DNA of 64,000 nucleotides from Gracilimonas sp035704785 (GCF_035704785.1 NZ_DASSWP010000030.1:1-64000); one strand, 5' to 3'; positions 22,806-32,180 are shown, counted from the first letter of the stretch. The notes: a model not told the origin generated them from the letters alone. Numbers and translations are program-made.

Positions 22806-24233
22806 ATGAGTAAATACCAATACGTACCGGAACCCACTCTTGTAAAAGGCGATCACGACTTTGCGAGCCTTACACGACTGGTTACTGATATTAATTTACG
22901 ACCCACTCCCAAAGCATGGTACTTATGCATGATCGGGGCTAATGCCCTGCTTATGGTTATGGTTGTGGCCATTGGGTATCTAATTTGGGAGGGAACCGGA
23001 ATCTGGGGCCTTAACAATCCTATTGGTTGGGGTTGGGCTATCATCAACTTTGTATGGTGGGTTGGTATTGGCCACGCCGGAACGTTGATCTCAGCTATCC
23101 TTTTCCTATTCCGACAGGACTGGCGTACTGCCATTAACCGTTTTGCGGAAGCGATGACCATCTTTGCGGTAATGTGTGCCGGAGTATTTCCGGCCATTCA
23201 CGTTGGACGTATCTGGGCTATCTACTGGGTATTCCCAATTCCTAACCAAATGGCTATGTGGCCCAACTTCAACTCTCCCCTTCTTTGGGATGTGTTTGCC
23301 GTTTCTACATACTTCACCGTATCCTTTTTGTTCTGGTACGTTGGCTTGGTTCCCGATCTTGCTACCATCCGCGACCGTGCCACTGATAAGGTTCGAAAGG
23401 TTGCTTATGGAATCTTCGCTTTAGGCTGGACCGGCTCAAACCGCCACTGGTGGAATTATGAAAAAGCATACATGATCTTAGCCGGATTAGCTACTCCACT
23501 GGTACTTTCTGTTCACACTATCGTATCCTTTGACTTTGCTGTTTCTTTGATACCGGGCTGGCACACCACCATCTTCCCTCCATATTTCGTTGCCGGGGCT
23601 ATTTTCTCCGGTTTTGCAATGGTGCTTACGCTGATGATCGTTGCCCGCAAGATCTACGGAATGAAGGATATCATGACCGATGATCACATGGAGAAAATGA
23701 ATATTGTGATATTGGTTACCGGCTCCATGGTAGGTTTTGCCTATATGATGGAATTCTTCATCGCCTGGTATAGTGGCGTTGAATACGAAAAAGCTATTTT
23801 TATACTGAGAGCAACCGGTCCTTATGCATGGGCTTACTGGGCTATGATGACCTGTAACGTGCTCTCTCCTCAGTTCTTCTGGTCTAAGAAATTACGCCGC
23901 AGTGTCGGGTTCACTTTCTTTATCTCTATTGTGGTAAATATCGGTATGTGGTTTGAACGATTTGTAATTACAGTTACTTCACTGGCAAACGATTACCTGC
24001 CATCAAGCTGGGGTTATTATTCCCCTACTATCTGGGATGTTTTGACTTACGTTGGAACATTCGGCCTCTTTTTCACCATGTTCCTGCTGTTCCTGCGCTT
24101 CCTTCCAATGGTTGCACTTGCAGAGATCAAAGCGGTAATACCACAAGCCGATCCTCATAACTATGATGAGGAAACCGGTGAATTCCATAAGCCAAAAATA
24201 GAAGTACCGAAACCTCAATCTGGGAAGGTTTAA
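22806..24233 (+). CDS. actC: Alternative Complex III subunit ActC (NrfD-like quinol-binding)
   Basis: A 475-residue polytopic protein with about ten membrane helices, of the NrfD/PsrC family. Typical stretches are NFVWWVGIGHAGTLISAILF, AGVFPAIHVGRIWAIYWVFP, RHWWNYEKAYMILAGLATPL, and SVHTIVSFDFAVSLIPGWHT. In Alternative Complex III, ActC holds the quinol oxidation site near the Fe-S clusters of ActB and is proposed to take part in proton translocation. It follows actB after 27 bases and precedes actD by 5 bases. Length and sequence are typical for the family. Confidence 0.95.
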   Translation: MSKYQYVPEPTLVKGDHDFASLTRLVTDINLRPTPKAWYLCMIGANALLMVMVVAIGYLIWEGTGIWGLNNPIGWGWAIINFVWWVGIGHAGTLISAILFLFRQDWRTAINRFAEAMTIFAVMCAGVFPAIHVGRIWAIYWVFPIPNQMAMWPNFNSPLLWDVFAVSTYFTVSFLFWYVGLVPDLATIRDRATDKVRKVAYGIFALGWTGSNRHWWNYEKAYMILAGLATPLVLSVHTIVSFDFAVSLIPGWHTTIFPPYFVAGAIFSGFAMVLTLMIVARKIYGMKDIMTDDHMEKMNIVILVTGSMVGFAYMMEFFIAWYSGVEYEKAIFILRATGPYAWAYWAMMTCNVLSPQFFWSKKLRRSVGFTFFISIVVNIGMWFERFVITVTSLANDYLPSSWGYYSPTIWDVLTYVGTFGLFFTMFLLFLRFLPMVALAEIKAVIPQADPHNYDEETGEFHKPKIEVPKPQSGKV

Positions 24234-24238
24234 CAATT

Positions 24239-24784
24239 ATGAGTACGACTGATCAAAATAATTTATACGGAATTGTTGCTGAGTTTAAAACTCCTAAGCA
24301 ACTTATTGATATTGCCAAAAAAATGGTGGAATCAGGCTACAACAATTTTGATACCTTCAGCCCTTTCCCCATTCATGGAATGGATAAAGCCATGAAACTT
24401 AAAAAATCGAAATTGGGCTGGATTGTACTTATATGTGGTTTAATCGGTTTTACCGGTGCTATCGCCATGATGTATTATATGGCTGTAGTTGACTATCCGA
24501 TGAACATTAGCGGTAAGCCATTTTTCAATGCACCCGCCTGGGTTCCCATCACTTTTGAATTGACCGTATTGCTATCATCTTTTGGCGCTGTATTTGGGAT
24601 GTTTTACCTGAATGGGCTTCCAAAGCTTAACAATCCTCTTTTTAATGTAGAACGCTTTAAAAAAGTAACTGATGATAAATTCTTTGCCTGCATCGAAGCT
24701 GACGATGATAAATTTGAAGCTGACGAAGTAAAGAAACTGTTTAAGGAAGCCGGAGCTACCCATATCGAGGAAGTTTATGAATAA
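24239..24784 (+). CDS. actD: Alternative Complex III subunit ActD (DUF3341)
   Basis: A 181-residue DUF3341 protein. A cytosolic N-terminal part (YGIVAEFKTPKQLIDIAKKM, FDTFSPFPIHGMDKAM) precedes two membrane helices (about 60-84 and 100-123), and an acidic C-terminal tail (DKFFACIEADDDKFEADEVK) follows. ActD is a structural subunit at the cytoplasmic side and membrane of the complex. Its last codons overlap the start of actE by eight bases (24777-24784), indicating translational coupling. Confidence 0.93.
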   Translation: MSTTDQNNLYGIVAEFKTPKQLIDIAKKMVESGYNNFDTFSPFPIHGMDKAMKLKKSKLGWIVLICGLIGFTGAIAMMYYMAVVDYPMNISGKPFFNAPAWVPITFELTVLLSSFGAVFGMFYLNGLPKLNNPLFNVERFKKVTDDKFFACIEADDDKFEADEVKKLFKEAGATHIEEVYE

Positions 24785-25814
24785 AAAGAACACGCAAATA
24801 TCATTTCCAGGAATGAATTTTAAAGGAATGTTTAAGATTGCGGGCATTGTTGCGCTCGGAGTCTCCCTCTCGGCTTGTCAGGGGCAGCTTTCAGAAAAGC
24901 CGCCTATCCATCCCAATATGAACATGGATCAACAGCCTAGAAAAGAAGCTCAGGAAGTTAACAATTTCTTTGCAGACGGCCGGTCCATGCGCCCCCCTGT
25001 AAAAGGGACTGTTGCTCGCGGATTAGCAAAATTAGATACCGAATATTACGAAGGCGTTGATGAGAACGGAGAATATATCGAACGTATTCCGGTTGATCTC
25101 ACCCGATCTTTCCTATATCGGGGTAAAGAACGCTATGAAATTTTTTGCACTCCTTGTCACGGCCAAACCGGTGCGGGTAATGGTATTATCATGGAGGGAA
25201 ATTATGGATATGTTCCGGCTCCTTCCTACCATGATCAACGTGTGAGAAACCTTTCGGATGGCGAACTTTATTCCGCTATTTATAACGGTGTGCGAACCAT
25301 GCCTTCTTATGCTAGCCAAATTGATGTTGAAGACCGATGGGCCATTGTAGCTTATATCCGTGCGCTTCAGGAAAGCCAGAATATCAGTGAGGAGGAACTG
25401 CAACAGTATGATGTTGATATCGCTTCCCTGAATTCAAAAGCAGCTGAAGAACAAGCAGTAGCTGATTCTATTGCAGCTGCCCGGGAAGCCAGTTCAAAAG
25501 GACAGGAACCGACTATCGAACTTGGGCAGGAAGCTATAACAGCCAATGCCTGTGGAACCTGCCACAGTGAAGACGGTACAGCCGGCATCGGACCAACATG
25601 GGCCGGATTATTCGGAAGTGAAGGTGAGGTTATCACCGAGGGTGGTGAAACCATTACTGTAACAAAAGATGAAGACTACATTCGGGAATCGATTGTTGAG
25701 CCGAACGCCAAGAAACCTGTTGATTTTGCTCAGGGCGTGATGGCCTCCTACAGTTACCTATCTGATGTTGAGATAGAATCCATTATCCTGTACATAAAAA
25801 ATCTTGAAAACTAA
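24777..25814 (+). CDS. actE: Alternative Complex III subunit ActE fused to a second cytochrome c domain
   Basis: A 345-residue lipoprotein (lipobox LSAC, C34). The first cytochrome c domain, about residues 110-200, has C124-TP-C127-H128 and the likely axial methionine M175 (VRTMPSYA); it is the usual monohaem ActE. An Ala/Glu-rich linker (about 205-245) leads to a second cytochrome c domain with C259-GT-C262-H263. This second domain is closely similar to the cytochrome c domain at the end of the oxidase subunit CtaC (IGPTWAGLFG against IGPTFQGLFG, DYIRESIVEPNAK against NYIRESILDPGAK). The extra domain probably bridges Alternative Complex III and the caa3 oxidase (inference). Confidence 0.92.
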   Translation: MNKKNTQISFPGMNFKGMFKIAGIVALGVSLSACQGQLSEKPPIHPNMNMDQQPRKEAQEVNNFFADGRSMRPPVKGTVARGLAKLDTEYYEGVDENGEYIERIPVDLTRSFLYRGKERYEIFCTPCHGQTGAGNGIIMEGNYGYVPAPSYHDQRVRNLSDGELYSAIYNGVRTMPSYASQIDVEDRWAIVAYIRALQESQNISEEELQQYDVDIASLNSKAAEEQAVADSIAAAREASSKGQEPTIELGQEAITANACGTCHSEDGTAGIGPTWAGLFGSEGEVITEGGETITVTKDEDYIRESIVEPNAKKPVDFAQGVMASYSYLSDVEIESIILYIKNLEN

Positions 25815-25839
25815 GAACTTTGCTTAATTCACTTACACA

Positions 25840-27051
25840 ATGAGTCATAAGCCTACAATAACAGATTCTTTACAATTTCCAGCTGACAGCAAAGTTCCTC
25901 GTGCCTTATTTGGGATCGGTACAGTTGGTCTTATTGCTACCATTATAGGTTACTTCTTTGATGCCAATCAGTTTTTCTTTTCGTACTTAGTCAGCTTTAC
26001 TTTTTTTACAGGCATAGCATTAGCCGCATTGATCATGGTTATGCTTCACCATATTACCCGTTCCAGCTGGGGAGTTCTTTTTAGACGAATTGCAGAAACT
26101 TTATCCGCCAATTTATGGATATGGGCTATTTTTATCCTTCCGGTGATTCTCGGTATCCATAATCTATACCACTGGAGTCACCCCGAACTGTTGGACTACT
26201 CAAGCTCCGAGTTTGACAAGATCATATCCGGTAAATCGGCTTACCTGAATTCAACTTTTTTCATCATCCGCCAGGTCATCTATTTTGTGATCTGGGGATA
26301 TTTGGGCTATAAGCTTCACAAGGTATCCGTTGAAATGGACAAAACCGATGACTGGGGTCTGACATATTTACTTCGAAAAGTAAGTGCCCCCGGCATCTTG
26401 CTATTTGCACTTACTGTAGCTTTTGCAAGTTTCGATTGGTTGATGTCGCTTGATCCCCACTGGTTCTCTACCATGTTCGGCGTGTATTTCTTTGCGATCA
26501 GCTTCCAGGCATTATGGCCTGTAATGATCTTACTTGTGTTTTATATGCAGCGGAAAGGACTTCTTGCCAATACTATTCGTCAAGTGCATATCTACGATCT
26601 GGGTGCCTGGTTCTTTGCCTTCACCATATTTTACGCTTATATCGCTTTTAGTCAGTTTTTACTTATTTATTACGCGAATATTCCGGAGGAAACCATTTGG
26701 TATTTCCATAGATTGGAAGGCGGATGGGAGTTTATAGCGTACAGCTTGTTAATCTTCCGCTTTGCCGTGCCTTTCCTGATTCTCCTGAATCGTGAGGCCA
26801 AAAAGAATAGAACCATTCTTGGTGGAGTTTCAGTATTGGTACTCATTATTCACTTTGCAGAAATTTATTGGATAGCGATGCCGGCTTTGTACGACCATGG
26901 CATTAGCTTCAGTTGGATGGATATCACAGCCTTTCTTGGATTAGGAGGCCTGTTCTTTGGATTATTCTTCCATACTTTCAAGAAACACAGCATGGTTCCA
27001 GAAAATGATCCTAAATTGGATGACTGTCTCTCTAAATCGTATCATCAATAA
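25840..27051 (+). CDS. actF: Alternative Complex III subunit ActF
   Basis: A 403-residue protein with about ten membrane helices, distantly related to ActC/NrfD and usually named quinol:cytochrome c oxidoreductase quinone-binding subunit 2. Family-like stretches are LMVMLHHITRSSWGVLFRR (near 65-85, with paired histidines), ILPVILGIHNLYHWSHPELL, FASFDWLMSLDPHWFSTMFG, and FRFAVPFLILLNREAK. It completes the actABCDEF set in canonical order and precedes the HTH/TM gene by 11 bases. ActF is a membrane subunit of the complex with a possible proton path. Confidence 0.93.
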   Translation: MSHKPTITDSLQFPADSKVPRALFGIGTVGLIATIIGYFFDANQFFFSYLVSFTFFTGIALAALIMVMLHHITRSSWGVLFRRIAETLSANLWIWAIFILPVILGIHNLYHWSHPELLDYSSSEFDKIISGKSAYLNSTFFIIRQVIYFVIWGYLGYKLHKVSVEMDKTDDWGLTYLLRKVSAPGILLFALTVAFASFDWLMSLDPHWFSTMFGVYFFAISFQALWPVMILLVFYMQRKGLLANTIRQVHIYDLGAWFFAFTIFYAYIAFSQFLLIYYANIPEETIWYFHRLEGGWEFIAYSLLIFRFAVPFLILLNREAKKNRTILGGVSVLVLIIHFAEIYWIAMPALYDHGISFSWMDITAFLGLGGLFFGLFFHTFKKHSMVPENDPKLDDCLSKSYHQ

Positions 27052-27062
27052 TCGAATTACCG

Positions 27063-27599
27063 ATGTCAGAAAAGTATAGTTCAGAATTTAAAGCTAAAGT
27101 AGCACTCGAAGCCGTATCACAGAGTCGTTCTGTAATTCAGAAGATCGCTGAAAAGCATGACATATCTGAAGAAGAGGTGATCTCCTGGGCAGCACAATTA
27201 AATGAAGATGCTGCCAGTTTATTTGGTGCAGAAACAACCCATGTTGATGACGGCGGTGAAGTTGAAGATGTTGACATCACTACTAATGATGAGGAATTTG
27301 CCGCAGCTGTTTCCCACGGAGTGATGAGCGATAACCTGAATTACGGTAAACTCATTTTCTGGTCTACCCTTGGAGCTTCTCTTGTAATAATTTTTGTTAT
27401 AGGATTGGTTTATTTTTCTCAGTATAGCTTATTTGAAGCACAAAAAGAGGCTTCTTCAAGAGTAACATATTCTGATTTCAGTGCTTTAGTGGCTGAACAA
27501 AAACAAGAATTAAACAGTTTTGGTGTAGTTGACCTCGAAGAAGGTATCTACAGAATTCCTATTGACAGCGCTATTAACAGAATAGCCATAGAAGACTAA
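27063..27599 (+). CDS. Single-pass membrane protein with a transposase-like N-terminal HTH
   Basis: A 178-residue protein. Residues 3-54 (KYSSEFKAKVALEAVSQSRS, then KIAEKHDISEEEVISWAAQL) closely resemble the helix-turn-helix N-terminus of IS3-family OrfA transposases. An acidic linker (60-95), one membrane helix (96-119) and a periplasmic C-terminus follow. The end carries GVVDLEEGIYRIPIDSAINR, a short motif (G-x-YRIPI-x-x-A) that I associate with small proteins near cytochrome oxidase genes. It lies 11 bases after actF and 7 bases before the SCO gene, clearly inside the operon. It is not a transposase: the catalytic OrfB is absent and the gene is intact and embedded. Function is unknown. Confidence 0.7.
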   Translation: MSEKYSSEFKAKVALEAVSQSRSVIQKIAEKHDISEEEVISWAAQLNEDAASLFGAETTHVDDGGEVEDVDITTNDEEFAAAVSHGVMSDNLNYGKLIFWSTLGASLVIIFVIGLVYFSQYSLFEAQKEASSRVTYSDFSALVAEQKQELNSFGVVDLEEGIYRIPIDSAINRIAIED

Positions 27600-27606
27600 A
27601 ATAATC

Positions 27607-28437
27607 ATGAGACTTTTTACACTGTTAGCTCATATGTTGCTTGCAGTGTTTCTGACTTCACAGGCTGCTTTGGCGCAGTTAAACCGTGAACAACCGGATG
27701 CATTGCAAGATCTTGGCATCGATGAACATTTGGGAGATATCATCCCTCTTGATGCCAAATTTGCAACTTCAGAAGGTGACAGTGTTCTTTTAAATGAACT
27801 TCTTGAAGAAGGTAAACCGATTTTATTGAATCCATTGTATTACGAATGCCCCATGTTGTGTGGGTTAGTTTTGGATGGAACAATCAACGTAATTGAAGAA
27901 CTGGATTGGAAACCCGGTAAAGATTTTATTGTTATATCTGTCAGTATTGATCCGGATGAAGATACTGAACTTGCGGCTCGGTCTAAACAAAATTACCTGA
28001 GCCAAATGGATTCAACCACCAAAGCAGGGTGGTATTTTTTGACCGGCAACAAGACACAGATTGACAAAGTAGTTGAAGCCGTTGGGTTTCGATACAAAGA
28101 AATTGAAGGCACAGGTGAATATGCCCACAGTGCAGCAATTATACTCCTGAGTCCTGATGGGAAAATAACCCGTTATCTGTACGGTATTTCCTATGATGAA
28201 TTTAATGTTCGCAGTGCTCTATATGAGGCCGCAGATGGAAAGATTGGAAACACCATAGACAAAATTGTCATGTACTGTTATCAATATGATCCTGATTCCG
28301 GTAGTTATACGCCGGTAGCAATTAATATTATGAAGCTTGGTGGCTTGGCTACGCTGATATTTCTCGGTATATTCTTGGGTTCGCTTTGGCTTCGCGAAAA
28401 ACGCAAAAAACAAACCTCAAAAACTGATATTAACTAA
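27607..28437 (+). CDS. SCO1/SenC copper chaperone for the caa3 oxidase
   Basis: A 276-residue exported protein. A signal peptide covers 1-23. The thioredoxin-like domain carries C81-PML-C85 (YYECPMLCG) and H174 (YAHSAAI), the copper ligands of SCO proteins. Unlike the nirK-linked SCO, it has a C-terminal membrane helix (about 243-262, LGGLATLIFLGIFLGSLW) that anchors it. SCO proteins load copper into the CuA centre of oxidase subunit II, and that subunit is encoded next, with its ATG overlapping this stop codon by one base. Confidence 0.93.
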   Translation: MRLFTLLAHMLLAVFLTSQAALAQLNREQPDALQDLGIDEHLGDIIPLDAKFATSEGDSVLLNELLEEGKPILLNPLYYECPMLCGLVLDGTINVIEELDWKPGKDFIVISVSIDPDEDTELAARSKQNYLSQMDSTTKAGWYFLTGNKTQIDKVVEAVGFRYKEIEGTGEYAHSAAIILLSPDGKITRYLYGISYDEFNVRSALYEAADGKIGNTIDKIVMYCYQYDPDSGSYTPVAINIMKLGGLATLIFLGIFLGSLWLREKRKKQTSKTDIN

Positions 28438-29381
28438 TGGGCAGTTTATTCGATTTTATGCTTCCGGAGCTTAAATCTCCATTAACAGGAGCAAGTACCG
28501 ATGCAGTGATGGCTTTCATCCACATTGTAAGCTTCATTATTCTTGCCGGTGTCACGATCGCATTGATCTATTTTGCGATCAAGTATAAGCGCAAGTCTGA
28601 AGACGACGAAACGCCACTGATCACCCACAACAATAAGCTTGAGATCACTTGGTCAGTAATACCCCTTCTTCTGGTATTCATCGTATTTGGATGGGGATAT
28701 AAAGGGTGGCTGAATCTTAAAACCCCTCCTGATAACGCTTACGAGATCCATGTTTCTGCTTACAAGTGGGGATGGACCTTCAGCTATGAAAATGGTGCTC
28801 AGGTTGGAAATGAAGTTCATGTACCCGCAGGTCGCCCCGTTAAATTAGTGATGCAGTCAGAAGATGTATTGCACTCCTTTTTTGTACCGGCCTTTCGTAT
28901 TAAGCAAGATGTGCTCCCTAACAGGTATACCACAGTATGGTTTCAGGTAGAAGAGCCGGGTGAATCTCAGGTTTTTTGTACGGAATATTGCGGAACCTCT
29001 CACTCTGATATGTTAGCCACTGTAGTGGCTCATACTCCAGATGACTTTGAAAGCTGGCTTTCAGAACAAGGTTCAGGCAGTGGAGGAACACCCGTAGAAA
29101 GGGGTGAAAACCTGATTAGTATTCAAGGGTGTGTAACCTGTCATTCTGTTGATGGTTCAGAGAAAATTGGCCCAACTTTCCAGGGACTATTTGGCCGCGA
29201 AGAAACGATGACCGATGGAACTACTCTGACCGTTGATGAGAATTACATTAGAGAATCTATTTTGGATCCCGGAGCAAAAATTGTTGAAGGATATCAAAAC
29301 CAGATGGTTAGTTACGAAGGTCGCTTAAGTGACGAAGACATCTCCGATATTATTGAATACATTAAAACTTTAGAAGATTAA
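28437..29381 (+). CDS. ctaC: caa3 cytochrome oxidase subunit II with C-terminal cytochrome c
   Basis: A 314-residue protein. Two N-terminal membrane helices (about 24-48 and 71-90) precede a periplasmic CuA domain with H146, C181, E183, C185, H189 and M192 (CTEYCGTSHSDM). A Gly/Ser linker (211-217) then leads to a monohaem cytochrome c domain with C232-VT-C235-H236. This fused haem is what defines a caa3 oxidase. It takes electrons from Alternative Complex III or soluble carriers and passes them through CuA to subunit I. The cytochrome domain is a near-twin of the extra domain on ActE. Confidence 0.95.
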   Translation: MGSLFDFMLPELKSPLTGASTDAVMAFIHIVSFIILAGVTIALIYFAIKYKRKSEDDETPLITHNNKLEITWSVIPLLLVFIVFGWGYKGWLNLKTPPDNAYEIHVSAYKWGWTFSYENGAQVGNEVHVPAGRPVKLVMQSEDVLHSFFVPAFRIKQDVLPNRYTTVWFQVEEPGESQVFCTEYCGTSHSDMLATVVAHTPDDFESWLSEQGSGSGGTPVERGENLISIQGCVTCHSVDGSEKIGPTFQGLFGREETMTDGTTLTVDENYIRESILDPGAKIVEGYQNQMVSYEGRLSDEDISDIIEYIKTLED

Positions 29382-29382
29382 T

Positions 29383-31086
29383 ATGTCAACAGCTGAAGTA
29401 ACTCCGGAATCTACCGGAACAAAAAAGACATTAAAAGTAAAACGGTACAAGCCGTCCGAAGACCCCAAAAATACCTATTTAACCGATGAAAAAGGTCTAT
29501 GGGCTTGGATGACCACTGTAGATCATAAAAAGATCGGGCTCATGTACCTGGGCTCAGTTACTTTCTTTTTCTTATTAGGCGGTATTTTAGCACTTCTTTT
29601 AAGGACAGAACTTTTAACACCTGCCAAAACCTTCATTGAGGCCGATACCTACAATCAGTTCTTCACGCTCCACGGAGCTATCATGGTATTCTTTGTGCTA
29701 ATACCCTCCATCCCTGCCGCGCTTGGAAACTTTGTACTTCCTATGCAGCTTGGAGCAAAGGATGTAGCGTTTCCGAGGCTCAACCTCGCCAGTTTCTATA
29801 TCTATGTTATTGGAGCCATTTTTACATTCATTGCTCTTGCAAATAATGGATTAGACACCGGCTGGACCTTCTACACTCCTTACAGTACCGAATCTTCATC
29901 GAGTGTAATATGGGTAACGCTTGGGGTTTTCATACTTGGATTTTCATCCATATTAACCGGTACTAACTTTATTGCCACCATTCACAAGTTACGGGCACCC
30001 GGTATTACCTGGGGTAAACTTCCTTTGAATTTATGGGCATTATATGCCACAAGTATTATTCAGGTACTTGCTACTCCTGTATTAGCTATTACAGTTTTGC
30101 TTCTTACTATGGAGCGTGCTCTTGGAATAGGAATTTTTGATCCGGCTCTTGGCGGTGACCCGGTTTTATTCCAGCATTTCTTCTGGTTCTACTCTCACCC
30201 CGCTGTATATATTATGATCGTGCCTGCCTTTGGGATCATCTCTGAAGTGATCACTACCTTCTCCAAGAAACATATTTTTGGATATTGGGCGATCGCACTT
30301 TCATCCCTAGCCATTGCCTTTATTGGATTCCTCGTATGGGGACACCACATGTTCACCTCAGGTCAGTCGGCTGTAGCAACCACCGTTTTCTCATTCCTAA
30401 CTTTCTTAGTGGGAATCCCGACCGGTATTAAGATCCTGAACTGGGTTGCTACCTTATACAAAGGTTCTATTCAAATGAAATCTCCGATGATCTATGTATT
30501 CAGCTTCTTGTTCATATTCTCTATCGGTGGATTTACAGGGATCATGCTTGGAGCACTTTCAGCCGATATTCACCTTCACGATACCTATTATGTGGTAGCC
30601 CACTTTCACTATGTGATGATGGGTGGTACCCTGATTTCATTTCTTGCCGGACTCCACTATTGGTGGCCAAAAATGACAGGGAAGATGTACAACGAATTTC
30701 AGGCTAAGATTGGAGCTGCTTTAATTTTCATCGGCTTTAACACGACCTTCCTTCCGCAGTTCATTATGGGATCGCAGGGAATGCCTCGACGATATTATAA
30801 CTACATAGATCAGTTTACCATATTCCACCAAACTTCAACTATCGGTTCTTATATACTTGGAGTTGGATTCTTACTGATCGCTTACTACTTAGCAAAATCA
30901 TTAATGAGTGGTGAAAAAGCCGGTTCAAATCCATGGGGAAGCCGTGGTTTGGAATGGCAGGCAACATCACCACCTGATTTCCACAACTTCGATCACACTC
31001 CGGTGATCATTAATGGTCCTTATGACTATCACAGGCCTATGGAAGAATTCCAGCTTGGCTTGGCGAATGAAGACAAAGATCACTGA
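29383..31086 (+). CDS. ctaD: caa3 cytochrome oxidase subunit I (A2-type)
   Basis: A 567-residue haem-copper oxidase subunit with 12 core helices. The haem a ligands are H97 and H409, the haem a3 ligand is H407 (VVAHFHY), and the CuB ligands are H272, H321 and H322, with the cross-linked tyrosine Y276 in SHPAVY. The D-channel end reads FYSHPAVY rather than GHPEVY; the YS pair in place of glutamate marks an A2-type oxidase, as in Rhodothermus marinus. It reduces O2 to water and pumps protons. The gene begins one base after ctaC. Confidence 0.96.
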   Translation: MSTAEVTPESTGTKKTLKVKRYKPSEDPKNTYLTDEKGLWAWMTTVDHKKIGLMYLGSVTFFFLLGGILALLLRTELLTPAKTFIEADTYNQFFTLHGAIMVFFVLIPSIPAALGNFVLPMQLGAKDVAFPRLNLASFYIYVIGAIFTFIALANNGLDTGWTFYTPYSTESSSSVIWVTLGVFILGFSSILTGTNFIATIHKLRAPGITWGKLPLNLWALYATSIIQVLATPVLAITVLLLTMERALGIGIFDPALGGDPVLFQHFFWFYSHPAVYIMIVPAFGIISEVITTFSKKHIFGYWAIALSSLAIAFIGFLVWGHHMFTSGQSAVATTVFSFLTFLVGIPTGIKILNWVATLYKGSIQMKSPMIYVFSFLFIFSIGGFTGIMLGALSADIHLHDTYYVVAHFHYVMMGGTLISFLAGLHYWWPKMTGKMYNEFQAKIGAALIFIGFNTTFLPQFIMGSQGMPRRYYNYIDQFTIFHQTSTIGSYILGVGFLLIAYYLAKSLMSGEKAGSNPWGSRGLEWQATSPPDFHNFDHTPVIINGPYDYHRPMEEFQLGLANEDKDH

Positions 31087-31157
31087 TGAAAATTGAAGCT
31101 CGGAAAAGAGTAGAAAACAAAAAAATGCAAACCAACAAAACACAACTCGGGAAGTAA

Positions 31158-31808
31158 ATGGCGAATCATTCGACTTCACACCCTACGCATGTGCATCATC
31201 ACTTTGTTGATTCCGATCAGCAATTTGATACCGCAAAATTGGGTATGTGGGTGTTCTTAGTAAACGAAATCTTATTTTTTGGCGGGTTATTCTGTGCCTA
31301 TATCGTTTATAGAGCATGGTATCCGGAACTATTCCAAATGGCTGCACTTGAGCTCAATACCTTTTGGGGAGCAGTAAACACTGTTGTTCTTATCGGTAGT
31401 AGTTTAACGGTAGCTATGGCCATACGGTCTGCCCAGAAAGATCAAATGAAAGGGTTAAAAATAAACCTTCTCATAACTATTGGCCTTGCAGTGGTATTTA
31501 TGGTTATTAAAGGCTTTGAGTATGCCCATAAGTTTGAGCTTGGCATTTTCCCGGGTGAGTATTACACCTATGAAGGTCTTGATCATCCACAGGCAGCTAT
31601 TTTCTTTAGTATCTATTATATGCTGACCGGTGTTCACGCTTTGCACGTTTTGATCGGTATCGGCTTGATCTACTGGATCTACCGAAGAGCAAAGAAAGGA
31701 GAATTTAGCAGCGAGTACTATACTCCTGTTGAGATTACAGGACTTTACTGGCACTTGGTTGACCTTATATGGATCTTCCTCTTCCCGCTACTTTACCTCA
31801 TTGAATGA
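31158..31808 (+). CDS. ctaE: Cytochrome oxidase subunit III
   Basis: A 216-residue subunit III with about five membrane helices. Family stretches are LGMWVFLVNEILFFGGLFCA (28-48), FWGAVNTVVLIGSSLTVAMA, the SIYYMLTGVHALHVLIGIGL helix with conserved histidines, and the C-terminal GLYWHLVDLIWIFLFPLLYL. It stabilises the proton-uptake side of subunit I. A gap of 71 bases separates it from ctaD, containing only a 10-codon open frame that ends directly at the ctaE start codon. Confidence 0.94.
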   Translation: MANHSTSHPTHVHHHFVDSDQQFDTAKLGMWVFLVNEILFFGGLFCAYIVYRAWYPELFQMAALELNTFWGAVNTVVLIGSSLTVAMAIRSAQKDQMKGLKINLLITIGLAVVFMVIKGFEYAHKFELGIFPGEYYTYEGLDHPQAAIFFSIYYMLTGVHALHVLIGIGLIYWIYRRAKKGEFSSEYYTPVEITGLYWHLVDLIWIFLFPLLYLIE

Positions 31809-31836
31809 CAGACTTTATCCTAAACGATTTTAGACT

Positions 31837-32154
31837 ATGAGCACACATAATCACGAACATCATATTTCTACAGCAGGCCAGCTTTGGGCCGTTGGAACCG
31901 CACTGTTGATCCTGACCATCATCACGGTGGTAGTCGCAAAATTTGTTGCGATTCCCCCACCCTTTGATGTGGTCACCGCTATATCCATTGCTTTGATAAA
32001 AGCATTTTTGGTAGCTGCATTTTTTATGAATTTATATTGGGATGTAAAATTCAATGCTATGCTTTTAATCACGGCTGTAATATTCTTCCTTTTAATGATC
32101 TCCATTACATTACTTGATACATTGTATCGAAATGATGTAGTGCCTTCATTTTGA
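31837..32154 (+). CDS. ctaF: Cytochrome oxidase subunit IV (small membrane subunit)
   Basis: A 105-residue protein with three membrane helices (about 15-34, 42-64 and 70-96) and a His-rich start (MSTHNHEHHIS). It matches the prokaryotic oxidase subunit IV family: VVTAISIALIKAFLVAAFFM, then NLYWDVKFNAMLLI. It supports assembly of the caa3 complex. It is the last gene of the operon and is followed within 27 bases by a strong terminator. Confidence 0.9.
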   Translation: MSTHNHEHHISTAGQLWAVGTALLILTIITVVVAKFVAIPPPFDVVTAISIALIKAFLVAAFFMNLYWDVKFNAMLLITAVIFFLLMISITLLDTLYRNDVVPSF

Positions 32155-32180
32155 TCAAACAGATTTATAATCAGTGTAAA

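Noticed and set aside
27063..27599. IS3-family transposase fragment
   Set aside because: The HTH is similar, but the rest is a membrane and periplasmic protein, the gene is intact within an operon, and no OrfB or terminal repeats are present.
31125..31157. Ten-codon open frame ending directly at the ctaE start codon
   Set aside because: It could be a leader peptide, but ten codons are too few to judge and no ribosome-binding site was seen.
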